Translations under genes and position numbers: made by a program
Source of the DNA: Gluconobacter sp. Gdi
Lineage (GTDB): Bacteria > Pseudomonadota > Alphaproteobacteria > Acetobacterales > Acetobacteraceae
Reading direction: 5' to 3'
Length of the DNA stretch: 64,000 nucleotides
NCBI RefSeq assembly: GCF_014132155.1
Contig: NZ_BLJQ01000004.1
Span: 124,001 to 188,000 of the forward strand
Shown: positions 1 to 9,065 of the stretch, piece by piece
Layout of the letters: each line of letters starts with the position of its first letter
How positions within the stretch are numbered: position 1 is the first letter of the stretch
The notes under the pieces: generated by a model
Databases searched by the model: none
Told to the model about the DNA's origin: nothing
The model's input: only the letters and a program-made list of their open reading frames with translations

Positions 1-591
1 CGGGCCCTGAGGTGCGCTGGAGGCATGATGCGTGTGGTTCACCTGCTGCTGTATTTCGGGCCACCGGCTGATCGTGTCACCGATGTTGAACACGAGCAGC
101 ACGATGCTGACGGCAAGAAGAGATCGCCCTCGTCCGGTGATCTGGCGACGACGCCAGAAATATCCAGGCAGGAACAGCCACCACCAGAAACCTGGAGGTG
201 TAGCGCCCGTTTCCCGGATCGAATTCCGATCCATAAAAAACGCAGTAAAAAAAAGACCCAGCACCAGAAGACTGACGATAGACATCGTGCTCATGCGATC
301 GGCTTCCGCAACATGCCGCCAGTCCATGATGTAAAGCGTCAGGCGCCCCATGATCCACGGACCAACCAGAAGCGCCCAGGCCCAATGCTCTGAAATTTCG
401 GCGGAAGGGCGTATCAGTCCCGTCAATGGTGAAACCAGCCCGGCGGACGATGCCGGACGCCAGGAATCCCCAAAGGTCGGTGTCCAGACCAGCGTCTCCG
501 GACGAATCCGCTGCTGCATGATCAGACGCAGAATTTCTTCACGGGATACGGGCCCAGTCTGCTGCCCGTTATTCTCGTAAAACCATTCCAT
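1..591 (-). CDS. GYF_2 (DUF4339) domain membrane protein, 3' end cut by window edge
   Basis: Open from the ATG at 591 to the left edge: 197 codons, no stop. Residues 2-50 read as a GYF_2 domain: it opens MEWFYENNGQQTGPVSREE, continues through a TLVW motif near residue 35 and ends in a DSWRP stretch. GYF_2 domains usually bind proline-rich peptides or act as intracellular sensor modules on membrane proteins. At least three hydrophobic segments follow (about residues 72-85, 100-122 and 158-172), separated by Trp-rich loops, so it is probably an inner-membrane protein with a cytosolic N-terminal domain. The ATG is chosen because the domain starts at once and GGAGG lies 10 nt upstream, inside the 3' arm of the terminator of the preceding gene. 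Function unknown; the missing C-terminus prevents finer assignment. Confidence 0.8.
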   Translation of the reverse strand, partial: MEWFYENNGQQTGPVSREEILRLIMQQRIRPETLVWTPTFGDSWRPASSAGLVSPLTGLIRPSAEISEHWAWALLVGPWIMGRLTLYIMDWRHVAEADRMSTMSIVSLLVLGLFFTAFFMDRNSIRETGATPPGFWWWLFLPGYFWRRRQITGRGRSLLAVSIVLLVFNIGDTISRWPEIQQQVNHTHHASSAPQGP

Positions 592-593
592 AG

Positions 594-624
594 AAAAAAA
601 GCCTCCCGGATTACTCCGGGAGGC
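594..624 (-). terminator. Intrinsic terminator of the CsbD-like gene, overlapping the next gene's SD
   Basis: Perfect 10-bp stem (601-610 with 615-624), 4-nt loop, followed on the minus strand by seven T (600 to 594). It lies 31 nt after the CsbD-like stop codon. The 3' arm contains GGGAGG, 10 nt before the ATG of the GYF_2 gene, so the same bases serve as terminator stem and ribosome binding site. Confidence 0.88.
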
Positions 625-655
625 TTCTAGCACACGATGTAATGCGTGTGTGAAA

Positions 656-946
656 TCAGCTGCTCTTACGACCGAACAGCAGACCACCGACAATCATGCC
701 AACAACTGTTGCAATGACGATCGAGATAAGCGGACGATCCTGCACAAAAGCCGTCGCAGCTTCGAGCTTCGTCTCGCCTTCGTCATAGAGGTCAGCGAAT
801 TCCTGCTGAGCCATGCCAGACAGCTGATCGAACTTGCCTTCAGCCTGCGTGGCGGTGTCGCCCGTCAGACCGCCAACGCCGTCCTTGACCTTGCCCTTGA
901 CTTCATCAAGTAGGCCCTCAGCCTTTGTACCTGTCGTATCAGCCAT
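656..946 (-). CDS. CsbD-like small stress protein with C-terminal membrane anchor
   Basis: 96 aa. Residues 5-60 have the CsbD pattern: charged helices with GLLDEVKGKVKDGVGGLTGD and a second GKFDQLSG repeat. The C-terminus (about residues 70-93) is a Gly-rich hydrophobic helix ending GGLLFGRKSS, as in DUF883/ElaB-type anchors. The likely form is a soluble amphipathic domain tethered to the inner membrane. CsbD-family proteins are general-stress proteins of unknown biochemistry. A good AAGGAG lies 7 nt before the ATG at 946. It is transcribed away from the efflux operon and ends in a strong terminator. Assignment is by pattern; the fusion-like CsbD plus DUF883-type tail is common in Acetobacteraceae (general knowledge, not tested here). 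Confidence 0.85.
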   Translation of the reverse strand: MADTTGTKAEGLLDEVKGKVKDGVGGLTGDTATQAEGKFDQLSGMAQQEFADLYDEGETKLEAATAFVQDRPLISIVIATVVGMIVGGLLFGRKSS

Positions 947-1236
947 GTCTGTATCTCCTTATCCGGATGTGATCCGTTCCTGCCTTAAACGGCCCACGGA
1001 CCATCGGGTTTCCATAAGGATATGGTGCGAGCATGAAATGAAGCAAGAGACAGATTGCCTTGAAAAGCAATCTCTTAGCCTTCCATGTTGCGTATTCGTT
1101 GCCAAACCTGAACAGGATTTAAGGTCCCGTCATGGCAGCATTGCGTTCACTGCACTATAAGGAAAGAACTGACGGAAGGATGCCGTTTCTCAGGTGCATC
1201 CATACCAAAAAGCTGTACGGGAAAGACAGGACTACT
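947..1236. other. Divergent intergenic region between the csbD-like gene and the mdt operon
   Basis: No convincing gene. It must hold the outward promoters of the minus-strand csbD-like gene and the plus-strand efflux operon, but no clean -35/-10 pair could be picked. The only structured element is the inverted repeat at 1052-1073. The region from 1132 is open in frame with the following gene but does not look like coding sequence of the family. Confidence 0.5.
1052..1073. promoter_or_regulatory. Inverted repeat upstream of the mdt-type operon, possible operator
   Basis: AGATTGC (1052-1058) and GCAATCT (1067-1073) form a perfect 7-bp dyad with an 8-nt spacer, 164 nt upstream of the chosen mdtA start. 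Size and position fit a regulator site, but no regulator gene lies next to it and no T-tract follows. Confidence 0.3.
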
Positions 1237-2580
1237 ATGGACGAGCAGACGGCCGGACCCAGCGACCGCCACCAGAGCATAAACGCCCAGTCCCCCTCGC
1301 CAGCCCGACGCCCCCGCCGTCGTTGGCTGCTATGGGGCACGATTGTTCTGGTGATTCTGCTGATCCTTTTTGCAGTCCTGCGGACGCATGGATCCCATTC
1401 AGGAAAATCGCACAAAAATGGCGCAGCGGGCGACACTCAGCCTGTTGCCGTTGCCACGGTTCATACAGGCGACATGCCTGTCATCCTGCAACTGATCGGC
1501 ACAGTCATTCCCGTGACAAACGTGACGATTACACCGCGCGTCAACGGACATATTCTTGATGTGTATTATCAGGAAGGTCAGCACGTTAAAAAAGGCGATG
1601 AACTGGAGCTGATTGATCCACGTCCTTACGAGGCAGTTCTTGCACAATATAAGGGTACGCTCGCCGCAGACCGTGCCCAGCTTGAAAAAGCCCGCGTTGA
1701 TAATGCCCGCTACCAGAAGCTGATCCGTCAGAACTCGACTTCCGCCATGACGGCCCGGGATCAGGAATTCACGGTTCAGCAGCTTGAAGGCACTGTGAAA
1801 TTCGACGAAGCGAACGTTCGTAACGCCGAGCTGGACGTCATGTACTGCCACATTATTGCGCCGGTTGATGGCCGCGTTGGTATCCGCGTGCTCGACAAAG
1901 GCAACTATGTCTCAGCAGGACAATCCGGCGGCCTGACAATCCTGACCCAGATGGAGCCCATCTCGGTCATCTTCACGGTTCCGCAGAACCAGATTGGCCC
2001 TGTTGCTGATCGTCTGCGTGAAGTTCAGGAACTTCCGGTCGAGGCCTGGAACAGCGATAACACTCAGAAGATTGCTGACGGCACCGTGAAAGCACTGGAC
2101 AGTCAGATCGACACGTCCACCGGTACGGTTCGTATGCGTGGCATTTTCGCCAATGAAGACGAGCGGCTGTTCCCGAATGAATTCGTGAATGCACATCTCC
2201 TCGTCAATACGCTGCACAACGTCCTTATCGTGCCAGGCAATGCACTCCAGACCGGCCCTGACGGACAGTTCCTGTATGTCGTTCAGCCGGACATGACGGT
2301 GAAGGATGTGCCGGTCAAGGTTGGTGAGACGGACGACAGCAACGCCGTCATTCTGTCCGGTGTGAAGACGGGTGATCGCGTCGTGACTGATGGTGTGAGC
2401 CATCTGCGTCCGGGACAGAAAATCTCAATCCCCGATACGTCCACGCCGAACACCCAGAACGCCGCTGCAGAAGCCAAGACGGCCGAGACCCATCATCGCC
2501 ACAGCAATGGCCAGCAGAGCACCGATGCCGCCAAGCGTGGCAATGATCCGTCCGCAGCCGATGTTACCGGCAATCACTGA
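1237..2580 (+). CDS. mdtA: MdtA-type periplasmic adaptor (membrane fusion protein) of RND efflux pump
   Basis: 447 aa from the ATG at 1237. It links the inner-membrane RND pumps to the outer-membrane channel. Visible: a basic N-terminus, one membrane segment (about residues 28-45, WLLWGTIVLVILLILFAVL), a biotinyl-lipoyl half (TPRVNGHILDVYYQEGQHVK), an alpha-helical hairpin (KGTLAADRAQLEKA region), the second lipoyl half IIAPVDGRVGIRV, beta-barrel residues EPISVIFTVPQNQ, and the membrane-proximal GDRVVTDGVSHLRPG. The lipoyl and barrel text follows E. coli MdtA closely. The C-terminal 50 residues are polar, with an ETHHRH patch, and lie beyond the conserved core. In-frame ATGs at 1132 and 1180 would add 35 or 19 residues; the SD evidence is weak for all three. 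First gene of a four-gene operon. Confidence 0.9.
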   Translation: MDEQTAGPSDRHQSINAQSPSPARRPRRRWLLWGTIVLVILLILFAVLRTHGSHSGKSHKNGAAGDTQPVAVATVHTGDMPVILQLIGTVIPVTNVTITPRVNGHILDVYYQEGQHVKKGDELELIDPRPYEAVLAQYKGTLAADRAQLEKARVDNARYQKLIRQNSTSAMTARDQEFTVQQLEGTVKFDEANVRNAELDVMYCHIIAPVDGRVGIRVLDKGNYVSAGQSGGLTILTQMEPISVIFTVPQNQIGPVADRLREVQELPVEAWNSDNTQKIADGTVKALDSQIDTSTGTVRMRGIFANEDERLFPNEFVNAHLLVNTLHNVLIVPGNALQTGPDGQFLYVVQPDMTVKDVPVKVGETDDSNAVILSGVKTGDRVVTDGVSHLRPGQKISIPDTSTPNTQNAAAEAKTAETHHRHSNGQQSTDAAKRGNDPSAADVTGNH

Positions 2581-2604
2581 CCGCTCACAGGGAACAGCAA
2601 GACC

Positions 2605-5600
2605 GTGAATCCGTCCCGCCTGTTCATCGAGCGTCCGGTTGCCACCAGCCTCCTGATGTTCGCCATCCTGCTGAGCGGACTGCTCGGCTACCACTTCCTG
2701 GCAGTCTCCGCGCTGCCTCAGGTTGAATACCCAACCATTACGGTTTCGACCTATTACCCAGGCGCCGGACCGGACGTGATGAGCACGTCCATCACGGCTC
2801 CACTTGAAACGCAGCTTGGGCAGATGCCGGGCCTGGACCAGATGACGTCACAGTCTTCTGGCGGTGCCTCGGTGGTGACCCTGCGCTTCGGCCTCGACAT
2901 GTCCATGGATGTGGCGGAGCAGGAAGTTCAGGCTGCCATCAATAATGCCACATCATTGCTGCCAACGGATCTGCCAGCACCTCCGATTTATGCGAAGGTC
3001 AATCCGGCGGATACTCCGGTCCTGACACTGGGTATCACGTCGAAAACCCTGCCGCTTCCGGAAGTGGAAGATTACGTCAACACGCGTCTTGAGCAGAAGA
3101 TCAGCCAGATCTCCGGCGTGGGTCTCGTCACGCTGTCTGGTGGCAATCGCAAGGCGTACCGCATTCAGGTCAACATCCCGAAGCTGACATCGTACGGCAT
3201 CGCGATTGATACCTTGCGCACGATCATTACGACCGTGAACGTCAACTCCCCAACAGGCACATTTGACGGCCCAAAACGCTCTACATCTCTACGCATTGAT
3301 GGGCAGATCAAGTCCGTCGATCAGTTGATGGACCAAATCATTGCCTATCAGAACAGCGGCCCGATCCGCGTTCGCGATGTGGCTACGGTCGTCGAAGGCG
3401 CAGAGAACACTCAGCTGGCGGCATGGTCGAACAAGACCCCTGCCCTGATCCTGAATGTTCAGCGCCAGCCCGGCGCCAACGTGATTGGCGTGGTGGACAA
3501 CGTTCTGCGCATCCTGCCCCAGCTCAAGCAGGACCTGCCCCCTGGCATCGAAATCACACCGCTGACAGACCGGACAACAACCATCCGTGCCTCTGTTGAC
3601 GATGTTGAATACGAGCTGGGTCTGTCCATGCTGCTCGTGGTCGGCGTCATCTTCGTCTTCCTGCGCAATGTCCCTGCCACAATCATTCCCAGCCTGTCGG
3701 TCCCGCTTTCGCTGGTGGGCACCATGGCGGCAATGTACCTGCTCGGGTTCTCGCTCGATAACCTGTCGCTGATGTCCCTCACCATTGCCACAGGCTTTGT
3801 GGTGGATGACGCCATCGTGGTGATCGAGAACATTGCCCGCTACGTGGAAGCCGGCGAAGATCGTTACACCGCTGCCCTGAAGGGTGCTGGCGAAATCGGC
3901 TTCACCATCATCTCGCTAACAGTTTCGCTGATCGCAGTGCTCATCCCACTGCTGTTCATGAAGGATGTCGTGGGACGCTTGTTCCACGAATTCGCCATGA
4001 CGCTCTCCATCACGATTGTCATCTCGGCCATTGTTTCCATTACGCTGGTTCCAATGATGTGCGCGCGGATGCTGACGGATACGCATGCCCCCTCCAAGAG
4101 CCGTGGGTTCTGGGGCCGCCTGTCCGATGCAACGGAACGCGGCATCAATGGCATGATTGCCTTGTACGGTCGCTGGCTGGACGTGGTTCTGCGGTTCCGT
4201 GGCCTGACACTTCTGGTCACGCTCGGAACAATTATCCTGACGGGCGCACTGGCCTACACAATCCCGAAAGGCTTCTTCCCAACGCAGGATACAGGCGTTG
4301 TGCAGGGCATTTCCGTCATGTCCCAGGCCATTTCCTTTAATGGCATGAAGGAGCGTCAGGCCGCTTTGGGGGCAGAGATCCTCAAGGATCCGGATGTGGC
4401 CAGCATTTCCTCTTTTGTGGGAATTGACGGCCAGAACATGACGCTGAACGTCGGCCGTTTTCTGATTAATCTCAAGGCACGGGATGAGCGCACCTCTGAC
4501 CTGACAACCATTCTTCAGCGACTGGGTCAGGTCGGCCAGAATGTCATCGGAACGCAGCTGTTTGTTCAGCCGATTCAGGATCTGTCTCTGGATTCCTCGA
4601 TTTCGGCCACACAATACCAGTTCATGCTGGAGAACCCGGATTACGACACCTTCAAGACCTGGGTTCCCAAAATTGTCGACGCGCTGAAACAGGAGCCTTC
4701 CCTGTCGGATGTCACGTCCGATCTGCAGGCTGAAGGTCTGGTTGCCCAGCTCTCGCTCGACCGTGCAACGGGTGCCCGCTATTCCATCACACCGCAGACG
4801 GTCGATAACCTTCTGTATGACAGTTATGGCCAGCGTCAGATCTCAACGATCTACACGCAGGCCAACCAGTACCGCGTCATTTTGGAAGCGCTTCCGGATC
4901 TTCAGAACGACCTGACATCTCTCAATCAGCTATACCTGCCGGGGATTTCATCCGAAGCGGGCAGCAGCACCTCCGGCCCGACACGTCAGCCGACTTCCGG
5001 GTTGGTCCCGCTGAAGCAGGTTACGACGATCAGTCATAGCCTTGCCCCCCTTCTCATCAGTCATTACGGCCAGTTCCCAGCCACGACGATCTCTTTCAAC
5101 GTCTCGAAAGGGTATTCGCTCGGTGCGGCAACGAGTGCCATTGAACGGGTTGAGAAGCAGCTTGGCCTTCCCCCGGCATTCGAAACCGCGTTTCAAGGCA
5201 CAGCCGCAGCTTTCCGCTCGTCTCTGACGAACGAGGTCTGGCTTGTTATGGCTGCGGTCATCGCGGTCTACATCGTTCTGGGTATTCTCTATGAGAGCTT
5301 CATCCACCCCATCACCATCCTGTCCACGCTGCCATCCGCTGCTATCGGCGCGCTGATTGGCCTGTACCTGTTCGGTATGGACCTCGACATCATGGGGATC
5401 ATCGGCATCGTGCTGCTGATCGGCATTGTAAAAAAGAATGCCATCATGATGATCGACTTCGCACTCGAGGCCGAGCGACTGGAAGGGCACACACCGCTCG
5501 AAGCCATTCGCCAGGCAGCCCTCCTGCGTTTTCGTCCGATCCTCATGACGACGCTGGCCGCTTTGTTTGGTGCCCTGCCTCTCATGCTGAGCCATGGCGT

Positions 5601-5790
5601 CGGCTCCGAACTGCGCCGCCCCCTCGGCGTGGCGATTGTGTGTGGCCTGATGCTGTCACAGATGCTGACCCTGTTCACCACTCCGGTCATCTATCTGTTC
5701 ATGGACGGCATCGGCCGTAAGACGCGGACGCTGATGCAGCGCTATCATGCAGGCCGGGCGCAAACTCCAAGCACGCACAGCAACCCGTGA
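2605..5790 (+). CDS. mdtB: MdtB-type RND multidrug efflux permease
   Basis: 1061 aa, GTG start, 24 nt after mdtA. A proton-driven inner-membrane pump of the HAE-1 group. The N-terminus NPSRLFIERPVATSLLMFA and the segment SSGGASVVTLRFGLDMSMDV match MdtB, and a 12-TM layout with two periplasmic porter loops is evident. Proton-relay residues are present: D401-D402 in TM4 (GFVVDDAIVVIEN) and K943-K944 in TM10 (GIVKKNAIMMID). Length is normal for the family (MdtB about 1040). In E. coli MdtB and MdtC form a B2C heterotrimer; the tandem partner downstream implies the same. The final TGA overlaps the GTG start of mdtC (GTGA), so translation is probably coupled. Confidence 0.95.
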   Translation: MNPSRLFIERPVATSLLMFAILLSGLLGYHFLAVSALPQVEYPTITVSTYYPGAGPDVMSTSITAPLETQLGQMPGLDQMTSQSSGGASVVTLRFGLDMSMDVAEQEVQAAINNATSLLPTDLPAPPIYAKVNPADTPVLTLGITSKTLPLPEVEDYVNTRLEQKISQISGVGLVTLSGGNRKAYRIQVNIPKLTSYGIAIDTLRTIITTVNVNSPTGTFDGPKRSTSLRIDGQIKSVDQLMDQIIAYQNSGPIRVRDVATVVEGAENTQLAAWSNKTPALILNVQRQPGANVIGVVDNVLRILPQLKQDLPPGIEITPLTDRTTTIRASVDDVEYELGLSMLLVVGVIFVFLRNVPATIIPSLSVPLSLVGTMAAMYLLGFSLDNLSLMSLTIATGFVVDDAIVVIENIARYVEAGEDRYTAALKGAGEIGFTIISLTVSLIAVLIPLLFMKDVVGRLFHEFAMTLSITIVISAIVSITLVPMMCARMLTDTHAPSKSRGFWGRLSDATERGINGMIALYGRWLDVVLRFRGLTLLVTLGTIILTGALAYTIPKGFFPTQDTGVVQGISVMSQAISFNGMKERQAALGAEILKDPDVASISSFVGIDGQNMTLNVGRFLINLKARDERTSDLTTILQRLGQVGQNVIGTQLFVQPIQDLSLDSSISATQYQFMLENPDYDTFKTWVPKIVDALKQEPSLSDVTSDLQAEGLVAQLSLDRATGARYSITPQTVDNLLYDSYGQRQISTIYTQANQYRVILEALPDLQNDLTSLNQLYLPGISSEAGSSTSGPTRQPTSGLVPLKQVTTISHSLAPLLISHYGQFPATTISFNVSKGYSLGAATSAIERVEKQLGLPPAFETAFQGTAAAFRSSLTNEVWLVMAAVIAVYIVLGILYESFIHPITILSTLPSAAIGALIGLYLFGMDLDIMGIIGIVLLIGIVKKNAIMMIDFALEAERLEGHTPLEAIRQAALLRFRPILMTTLAALFGALPLMLSHGVGSELRRPLGVAIVCGLMLSQMLTLFTTPVIYLFMDGIGRKTRTLMQRYHAGRAQTPSTHSNP

Positions 5791-8700
5791 GGCTGATCCG
5801 CCTTTTCGTCATGCGGCCAGTTGGAACGATCCTTCTGGCCGTCGCGCTCCTGATCGGCGGCATCCTGGGCTATTTCAGCCTGCCCGTCGCCGATCTGCCG
5901 AACGTAGACTTCCCGGTCATCATGGTGATGGCGAACCAGCCTGGCGGTTCTCCGTCCGAAATCGCCAGTACAGTGGCAGCCCCGCTGGAGCGGCATCTGG
6001 GTGCGATTTCGGGCGTTACGGAGATGACGTCTGAATCAACGGTCAATCAGACGCGCATTACTCTTCAGTTTGACCTCTCCCGCGACATCAATGGTGCCGC
6101 ACGAGACGTCGAAGCTGCACTTCAGGGCGCACGCCAGGATCTTCCCTCCACTCTGCGCACAAACCCGACTTACGACAAAGCCAACTCCAACGGCCCCCCG
6201 GTTGTTGCACTGACGCTGACGTCCAGCACAAGGACGCCACAGGAGCTTTATGAGTTTGCCAGCAACGTTCTGATTCAGCAGCTCAGTCAGGTTGAGGGTG
6301 TGGGCGAAGTCGAAATCCGCGGCAGTTCCCTCCCCGCGGTTCGTGTAGAACTGAATCCTCTCCGCCTGTTCCGCTATGGCATTGGTTTCGAAGATGTTCG
6401 CGCGGCACTTGCATCGGCCAATGCTCACACGCCGAAGGGTTTCATTGACTCCCACGGCACGCGTCTCATGCTGTCAACGAACGATCAGGCCAGCAAAGCC
6501 GTTGATTACCGTGGGCTGGTCGTCGCCTATCGTGACAGCCAACCTGTTCGCCTGACAGACGTCGCGGAAGTCAATGACAGCGTTGAAGATCTACGCCAGA
6601 CAGGCTTCCTCAATGGTCAGCGCGCCATCATCTGTACAGTGTTCACACAGGGTGGCGCCAACGTCATCAAGACGGTTGATGGTATTCGCAAGCGCCTTCC
6701 CATTCTTCAGTCGGCAATGCCGGGCAACACCCATATCAACGTCCTGATTGACCGTTCCAAGACAATCCGCGCCTCCCTGAACGATACAAAACAGACCCTC
6801 ATCATAGCCGTAGTGCTGGTCGTGGTCGTTGTCCTGCTGTTTCTGCGCAGCCTGTCCGCCATTCTGATTCCAGCGATTGTCGTCCCGATTTCGATCATCG
6901 GAACGTTTGGGGTCATGTCGCTGCTGGGTTATCAGCTCGACAATATGTCTCTGATGGCCCTGACAATCTCCACCGGCTTCGTTGTGGACGATGCCATCGT
7001 CGTGCTTGAGAACATTACCCGTTATATGGAAATGGGTCATGAGCGGGTGGAAGCCGCCATCCTCGGGGCAAGCGAGGTTGCCTTTACTGTTTTATCCATC
7101 ACCATGTCCCTGATTGTGGTTTTCGCTCCCATCATGTTCATGGGCGGCATTGCGGGTCGGCTATTCCATGAGTTCGCGATGGTCATGGTTATCACGCTGA
7201 CCATCTCCATGGTGCTGTCCCTCTCCCTCACCCCGATGCTCAGCGCCCTGATCCTCAGCTCTGCGCCCGCAGCCTCACAGGGCTTCTGGGGCAGAATTGG
7301 TTCCATGCTTGAATGCATGATCGACCGGGTCGCCAAAGGATATGAACAGTCACTCGGATGGAGCCTTCGGCATCCATTCCTGATCGTTATGTCCTTGCCA
7401 GCAACACTGATTTTGGCCGGTGTTCTCTTTGTGAAAATGCCCAAGGGCTTCTTTCCGTCTGAAGATACCGGGCAACTCATGGGGCGTCTCGTCGCCGATC
7501 AGTCCGTGTCCTTTCAGTCCCTGAAAGACATTACGGCCCGCGCCATGAAAGTCGTCGCAGCAGACAGGGATGTTGCGGGGGTCATGGGTGGCGCAGGCGG
7601 ACGCTCGGCCAATTCCGCCAATCTTTTTGTCGCGCTTAAATCCAAGGAAGAGCGCAAGGACGATCTGGCTGCAACGGTTCAACGCATCAACCGGGCCTTC
7701 TCGCACGTTCCAGGCGCGCAACTCCGCCTTATGGCTCCAGGGGCAGTCCGTATAGGTGCGCGCTCGGGAGACGCAGCCTATCAGTACTCGCTGGAAGGCC
7801 CATCGGCCGAAGAGCTCTATGAGTGGACGCCTAAAATTGTTGCAGCGCTCTCAAAAATTCCCCTGCTGATGGATGTTTCATCCAACGTGGAGGAAGGCGG
7901 TCAGGCCATTGCCATTGCGATCAATCGGGATATGTCCTCCCGGTATTCCATCACGCCCCAGCTGATTGCGAATACACTCTATGACGCGTTTGGTCAGCGT
8001 TCAGCTTCCGTCATTTACGGGAATCTGAACCAGTATCATGTGGTGATGGAAGTCGCTCCGCGATACTGGGAAAGCCCCGAAACGCTGAAACAGATGTGGG
8101 TTAGTGCCTCTGGTGGAACCGCCGCAGGCGGCACGTCCTCTAATAACCTGCGTGTTCGAGCCGACACCGCAACTAGCACGCTCTCTCAGAGCGAACAGTC
8201 TTACATCAACTCCGTAGCGAATGCTTTGGCAGGTGGAAAATCCGCGTCTAGTGGTGCAGCCGTTGCCACTAGCGTTTCCAACATGGTGCCGCTCTCGGTG
8301 CTTGGATATCAGCGCGCCACGAACACGGCCCTGACGGTCAACCATGATGGACTTTCCGTTGCTACAACCGTGTCTTTCAATTTGGCGCCAGGTGCCTCTC
8401 TCGGACCTGCCGTTCAGGCTGTCGAAACGGCGATGGTCAAACTGCATGTTCCGCCCACCATTCATGGTGGATTTGCAGGCAATGCCGCAGCTTTCCAGAA
8501 GTCTGTCAGTGATGAGCCTTTGCTGATCCTTGCTGCTCTTGCGGCGGTCTATATCGTTCTGGGTATGCTCTATGAGAGCCTGATCCATCCCTTGACGATC
8601 CTGTCCACCCTGCCCTCTGCTGGCGTCGGCGCCCTTCTCGCCCTTCAGTTGTTTGGGCAGGAATTCTCCCTCATGGCAATGATTGGCGTCATTCTTCTGA

Positions 8701-9065
8701 TTGGTATCGTCAAGAAGAACGCGATCATGCTGATCGACTTTGCTCTTGTCGCACAACGCGAGGGCGCAACAGCTTTTGAGGCTATCCAGCAGGCGAGCGT
8801 TCTGCGATTTCGCCCAATCCTTATGACATCTCTGGCCGCAGCCTTTGGGGCCGTGCCTCTCGTCTTCGGGAATGGATATGGCTGCGAACTGCGCCGCCCG
8901 CTTGGCATCGCCATTCTGGGTGGGCTGATGGTCAGCCAGCTTCTCACGCTCTACAGCACGCCCGTCGTGTTCCTTTATCTCGATCGTTTTGGAAAGATGC
9001 TCGGCCGCGCCCGGCATAACTTTGCCATTCTGCTTCACATCTCGCCCCGGGAAACGGAAATCTGA
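5787..9065 (+). CDS. mdtC: MdtC-type RND multidrug efflux permease with enlarged periplasmic loop
   Basis: 1092 aa, GTG start overlapping the mdtB stop by 4 nt. The second RND subunit: the N-terminus RLIRLFVMRPVGTILLAVAL and DLSRDINGAARDVEAALQGA follow MdtC. TM4 carries D401-D402 (GFVVDDAIVVLEN); TM10 carries K976-K977 (GIVKKNAIMLID), so the proton relay is intact. It is longer than usual because residues about 773-832 (nt 8103-8282) form a Gly/Ser/Ala/Thr-rich, low-complexity insertion in the second porter region, just before the conserved MVPLSVLG. Its stop shares one base with the next ATG (TGATG). Substrates cannot be read from the sequence; MdtBC-type pumps usually export bile-salt-like, novobiocin-like or metal-linked compounds. 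Confidence 0.95.
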   Translation: MRLIRLFVMRPVGTILLAVALLIGGILGYFSLPVADLPNVDFPVIMVMANQPGGSPSEIASTVAAPLERHLGAISGVTEMTSESTVNQTRITLQFDLSRDINGAARDVEAALQGARQDLPSTLRTNPTYDKANSNGPPVVALTLTSSTRTPQELYEFASNVLIQQLSQVEGVGEVEIRGSSLPAVRVELNPLRLFRYGIGFEDVRAALASANAHTPKGFIDSHGTRLMLSTNDQASKAVDYRGLVVAYRDSQPVRLTDVAEVNDSVEDLRQTGFLNGQRAIICTVFTQGGANVIKTVDGIRKRLPILQSAMPGNTHINVLIDRSKTIRASLNDTKQTLIIAVVLVVVVVLLFLRSLSAILIPAIVVPISIIGTFGVMSLLGYQLDNMSLMALTISTGFVVDDAIVVLENITRYMEMGHERVEAAILGASEVAFTVLSITMSLIVVFAPIMFMGGIAGRLFHEFAMVMVITLTISMVLSLSLTPMLSALILSSAPAASQGFWGRIGSMLECMIDRVAKGYEQSLGWSLRHPFLIVMSLPATLILAGVLFVKMPKGFFPSEDTGQLMGRLVADQSVSFQSLKDITARAMKVVAADRDVAGVMGGAGGRSANSANLFVALKSKEERKDDLAATVQRINRAFSHVPGAQLRLMAPGAVRIGARSGDAAYQYSLEGPSAEELYEWTPKIVAALSKIPLLMDVSSNVEEGGQAIAIAINRDMSSRYSITPQLIANTLYDAFGQRSASVIYGNLNQYHVVMEVAPRYWESPETLKQMWVSASGGTAAGGTSSNNLRVRADTATSTLSQSEQSYINSVANALAGGKSASSGAAVATSVSNMVPLSVLGYQRATNTALTVNHDGLSVATTVSFNLAPGASLGPAVQAVETAMVKLHVPPTIHGGFAGNAAAFQKSVSDEPLLILAALAAVYIVLGMLYESLIHPLTILSTLPSAGVGALLALQLFGQEFSLMAMIGVILLIGIVKKNAIMLIDFALVAQREGATAFEAIQQASVLRFRPILMTSLAAAFGAVPLVFGNGYGCELRRPLGIAILGGLMVSQLLTLYSTPVVFLYLDRFGKMLGRARHNFAILLHISPRETEI

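Noticed and set aside
592-633. Upstream GTG at 633 as the start of the GYF_2 protein
   Set aside because: It would translate the terminator stem and add residues before the domain; the ATG at 591 begins exactly at the GYF_2 pattern.
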